From assembly GCA_013205605.1 (NCBI GenBank), contig JABMMK010000088.1, forward strand, positions 1-5,787: DNA of 5,787 nucleotides, written 5' to 3'. Every line of letters begins with the position of its first letter. Position 1 is the stretch's first letter. The position numbers and the translations under genes were made by a program. Below the pieces are notes generated by a model. The model was not told where the DNA came from. It searched no databases and saw only the letters and a program-made list of their open reading frames with translations. Source of the DNA: Cytophagales bacterium (GTDB taxonomy: Bacteria; Bacteroidota; Bacteroidia; Cytophagales; Spirosomataceae). Positions 5,148 through 5,787 of the stretch are shown in pieces.

Positions 5148-5787
5148 TTTATTAAAAAGATCTGTTAGACAGTTGGTATGTAAACAATTGTTTAGCAGAT
5201 TTTTTTTATTTTTTCTTTTTGCAACGCTTGCATTTTCCTCCAAGGCTGAATGGCAAACGATCCATTCGTTTGAGAAAGAATGGTTGGTATTCCAACCGAG
5301 TTGGAAAGCTTTTCTGCCTTATATCTCCTCGAAGCACTTTAATTACAAATCCAAATCCTTGCTGATCAAGCCCACTGATTTCCCAAAGGGCCATTTGAAA
5401 ATTGACGCATTGGAGAACTATACCTTATTTATTAATGGAGTATTTAGTCGCAAAATATCACAAGGGGCTTTGGTTCGGATGAATTTGGACAGCCTTGGTT
5501 TAAAGCAGCCCTTAGCCGACCGAATGGTTTTAACATTTTATGGAGATAAATTAAATGGACTTTCCCAGCAAGTTTTTATTGAACAGAATGTAGAAAATGG
5601 GAAGATGTCCTTGTTAAATACCTTTGAGATGAAGATTCGTGAGGGCTCAGGCATTAATAATTTCTTTGCCTTAGCTATGTTAAGTTTATTAAGTCTTCTT
5701 GGTTTTTTATATTCATTTTTTCCCAAGTATTTTCAATCATATTTCAGGTATTCCGATTGGTTAAGTTGGGAAATCAAGGATGTCAAC
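5137..5787 (+). CDS. Exported, membrane-anchored protein, N-terminal part (DUF4271-like?)
   Basis: The frame stays open to the last base (217 codons, no stop), so the gene continues beyond the window. Residues 7-37 form a signal peptide: a long basic n-region (K7, R8, R11, K16, R21), a hydrophobic core FFLFFLFATLAF (22-33), and a likely cleavage site SKA|E after 37. An exported domain of about 135 residues follows, with 'EWLVFQPSWKAFLPYISSKH' (48-67) and 'YTLFINGVF' (95-103). A transmembrane helix at about 174-195 then leads to 'FPKYFQSYFRYSDWLSWEI'. This order and the post-helix segment remind me of Bacteroidota DUF4271 membrane proteins with an exported N-terminal extension; that is recollection, not proof. 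The start is uncertain: ATG 5137 precedes the sucD terminator, while TTG 5173 or 5188 would give shorter, still valid signal peptides. No ATG in frame follows until residue 115. Confidence 0.75.
   Translation, partial: MTPFLLKRSVRQLVCKQLFSRFFLFFLFATLAFSSKAEWQTIHSFEKEWLVFQPSWKAFLPYISSKHFNYKSKSLLIKPTDFPKGHLKIDALENYTLFINGVFSRKISQGALVRMNLDSLGLKQPLADRMVLTFYGDKLNGLSQQVFIEQNVENGKMSLLNTFEMKIREGSGINNFFALAMLSLLSLLGFLYSFFPKYFQSYFRYSDWLSWEIKDVN
5154..5214 (+). terminator. Strong intrinsic terminator after sucD
   Basis: ATCTGTTAGACAGTTG (5160-5175) pairs along all 16 positions, with three G-U pairs, with CAATTGTTTAGCAGAT (5185-5200); the loop is nine bases (5176-5184). The stem can be extended at its base by A5154-A5158 and G5159 against T5201-T5206. 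A T-rich tract (5200-5207, then six T after one A) follows directly. This is the classical form of a Rho-independent terminator and lies 30 bases after the sucD stop. Unusually, it lies inside the open frame that starts at 5137. Confidence 0.85.

Noticed and set aside
5206..5726. Two minus-strand open frames of 62 codons each (5206-5394 and 5538-5726)
   Set aside because: The plus-strand frame across the same region is open for 217 codons and encodes a signal peptide and membrane helix, which explains the region better.
1..5787. A new defence, mobile or RNA-guided system
   Set aside because: All substantial open frames are explained by housekeeping or envelope genes. No transposase, integrase, nuclease cluster, direct-repeat array, terminal repeats or tRNA-like structure was seen.

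Overview
The window looks like ordinary chromosomal DNA of a Bacteroidota bacterium, probably of the Cytophagia. The evidence is indirect. Gene starts lack Shine-Dalgarno sequences. Two TAnnTTTG-type -7 promoter boxes lie in the divergent intergenic region. Several small proteins are lipoproteins. LptC has the lipobox form, and the DNA is AT-rich. No species can be named from the sequence alone.

Layout. (1) Plus strand, 1-974: the 3' end of an outer-membrane beta-barrel gene (FadL/OmpP1-like is my best guess), then lptC 11 bases later, so both belong to an envelope operon. (2) A convergent gap (975-1022) with only a weak hairpin. (3) Minus strand, 4101 down to 1023: a tight four-gene unit transcribed as recN, a small helical Met/His-containing lipoprotein, a SCO-family copper chaperone lipoprotein, and a one-haem cytochrome c lipoprotein. 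Spacings are +1, -29 and +14 bases, which suggests one transcript. (4) A divergent regulatory region (4102-4244) with a Bacteroidota-type promoter for sucD, a -7 box for recN, and a 17-bp inverted repeat inside the sucD promoter. (5) Plus strand, 4245-5123: sucD, the succinyl-CoA ligase alpha subunit. (6) Plus strand, 5137 to the window edge: an incomplete gene for a secreted or anchored protein with a signal peptide, an exported domain and a transmembrane helix, possibly a DUF4271-type protein. A strong intrinsic terminator for sucD lies within the first codons of this frame.

How the genes fit together. The left operon serves the outer membrane (barrel protein plus LPS export). The recN unit joins a DNA-repair ATPase to three membrane-anchored proteins, two of which (SCO and cytochrome c) point to copper delivery and electron flow for a terminal oxidase. 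sucD serves the TCA cycle from its own promoter.

I found no mobile element, CRISPR array, RNA gene or defence or toxin system. The most unusual point is the overlap of the sucD terminator with the start of the following gene.
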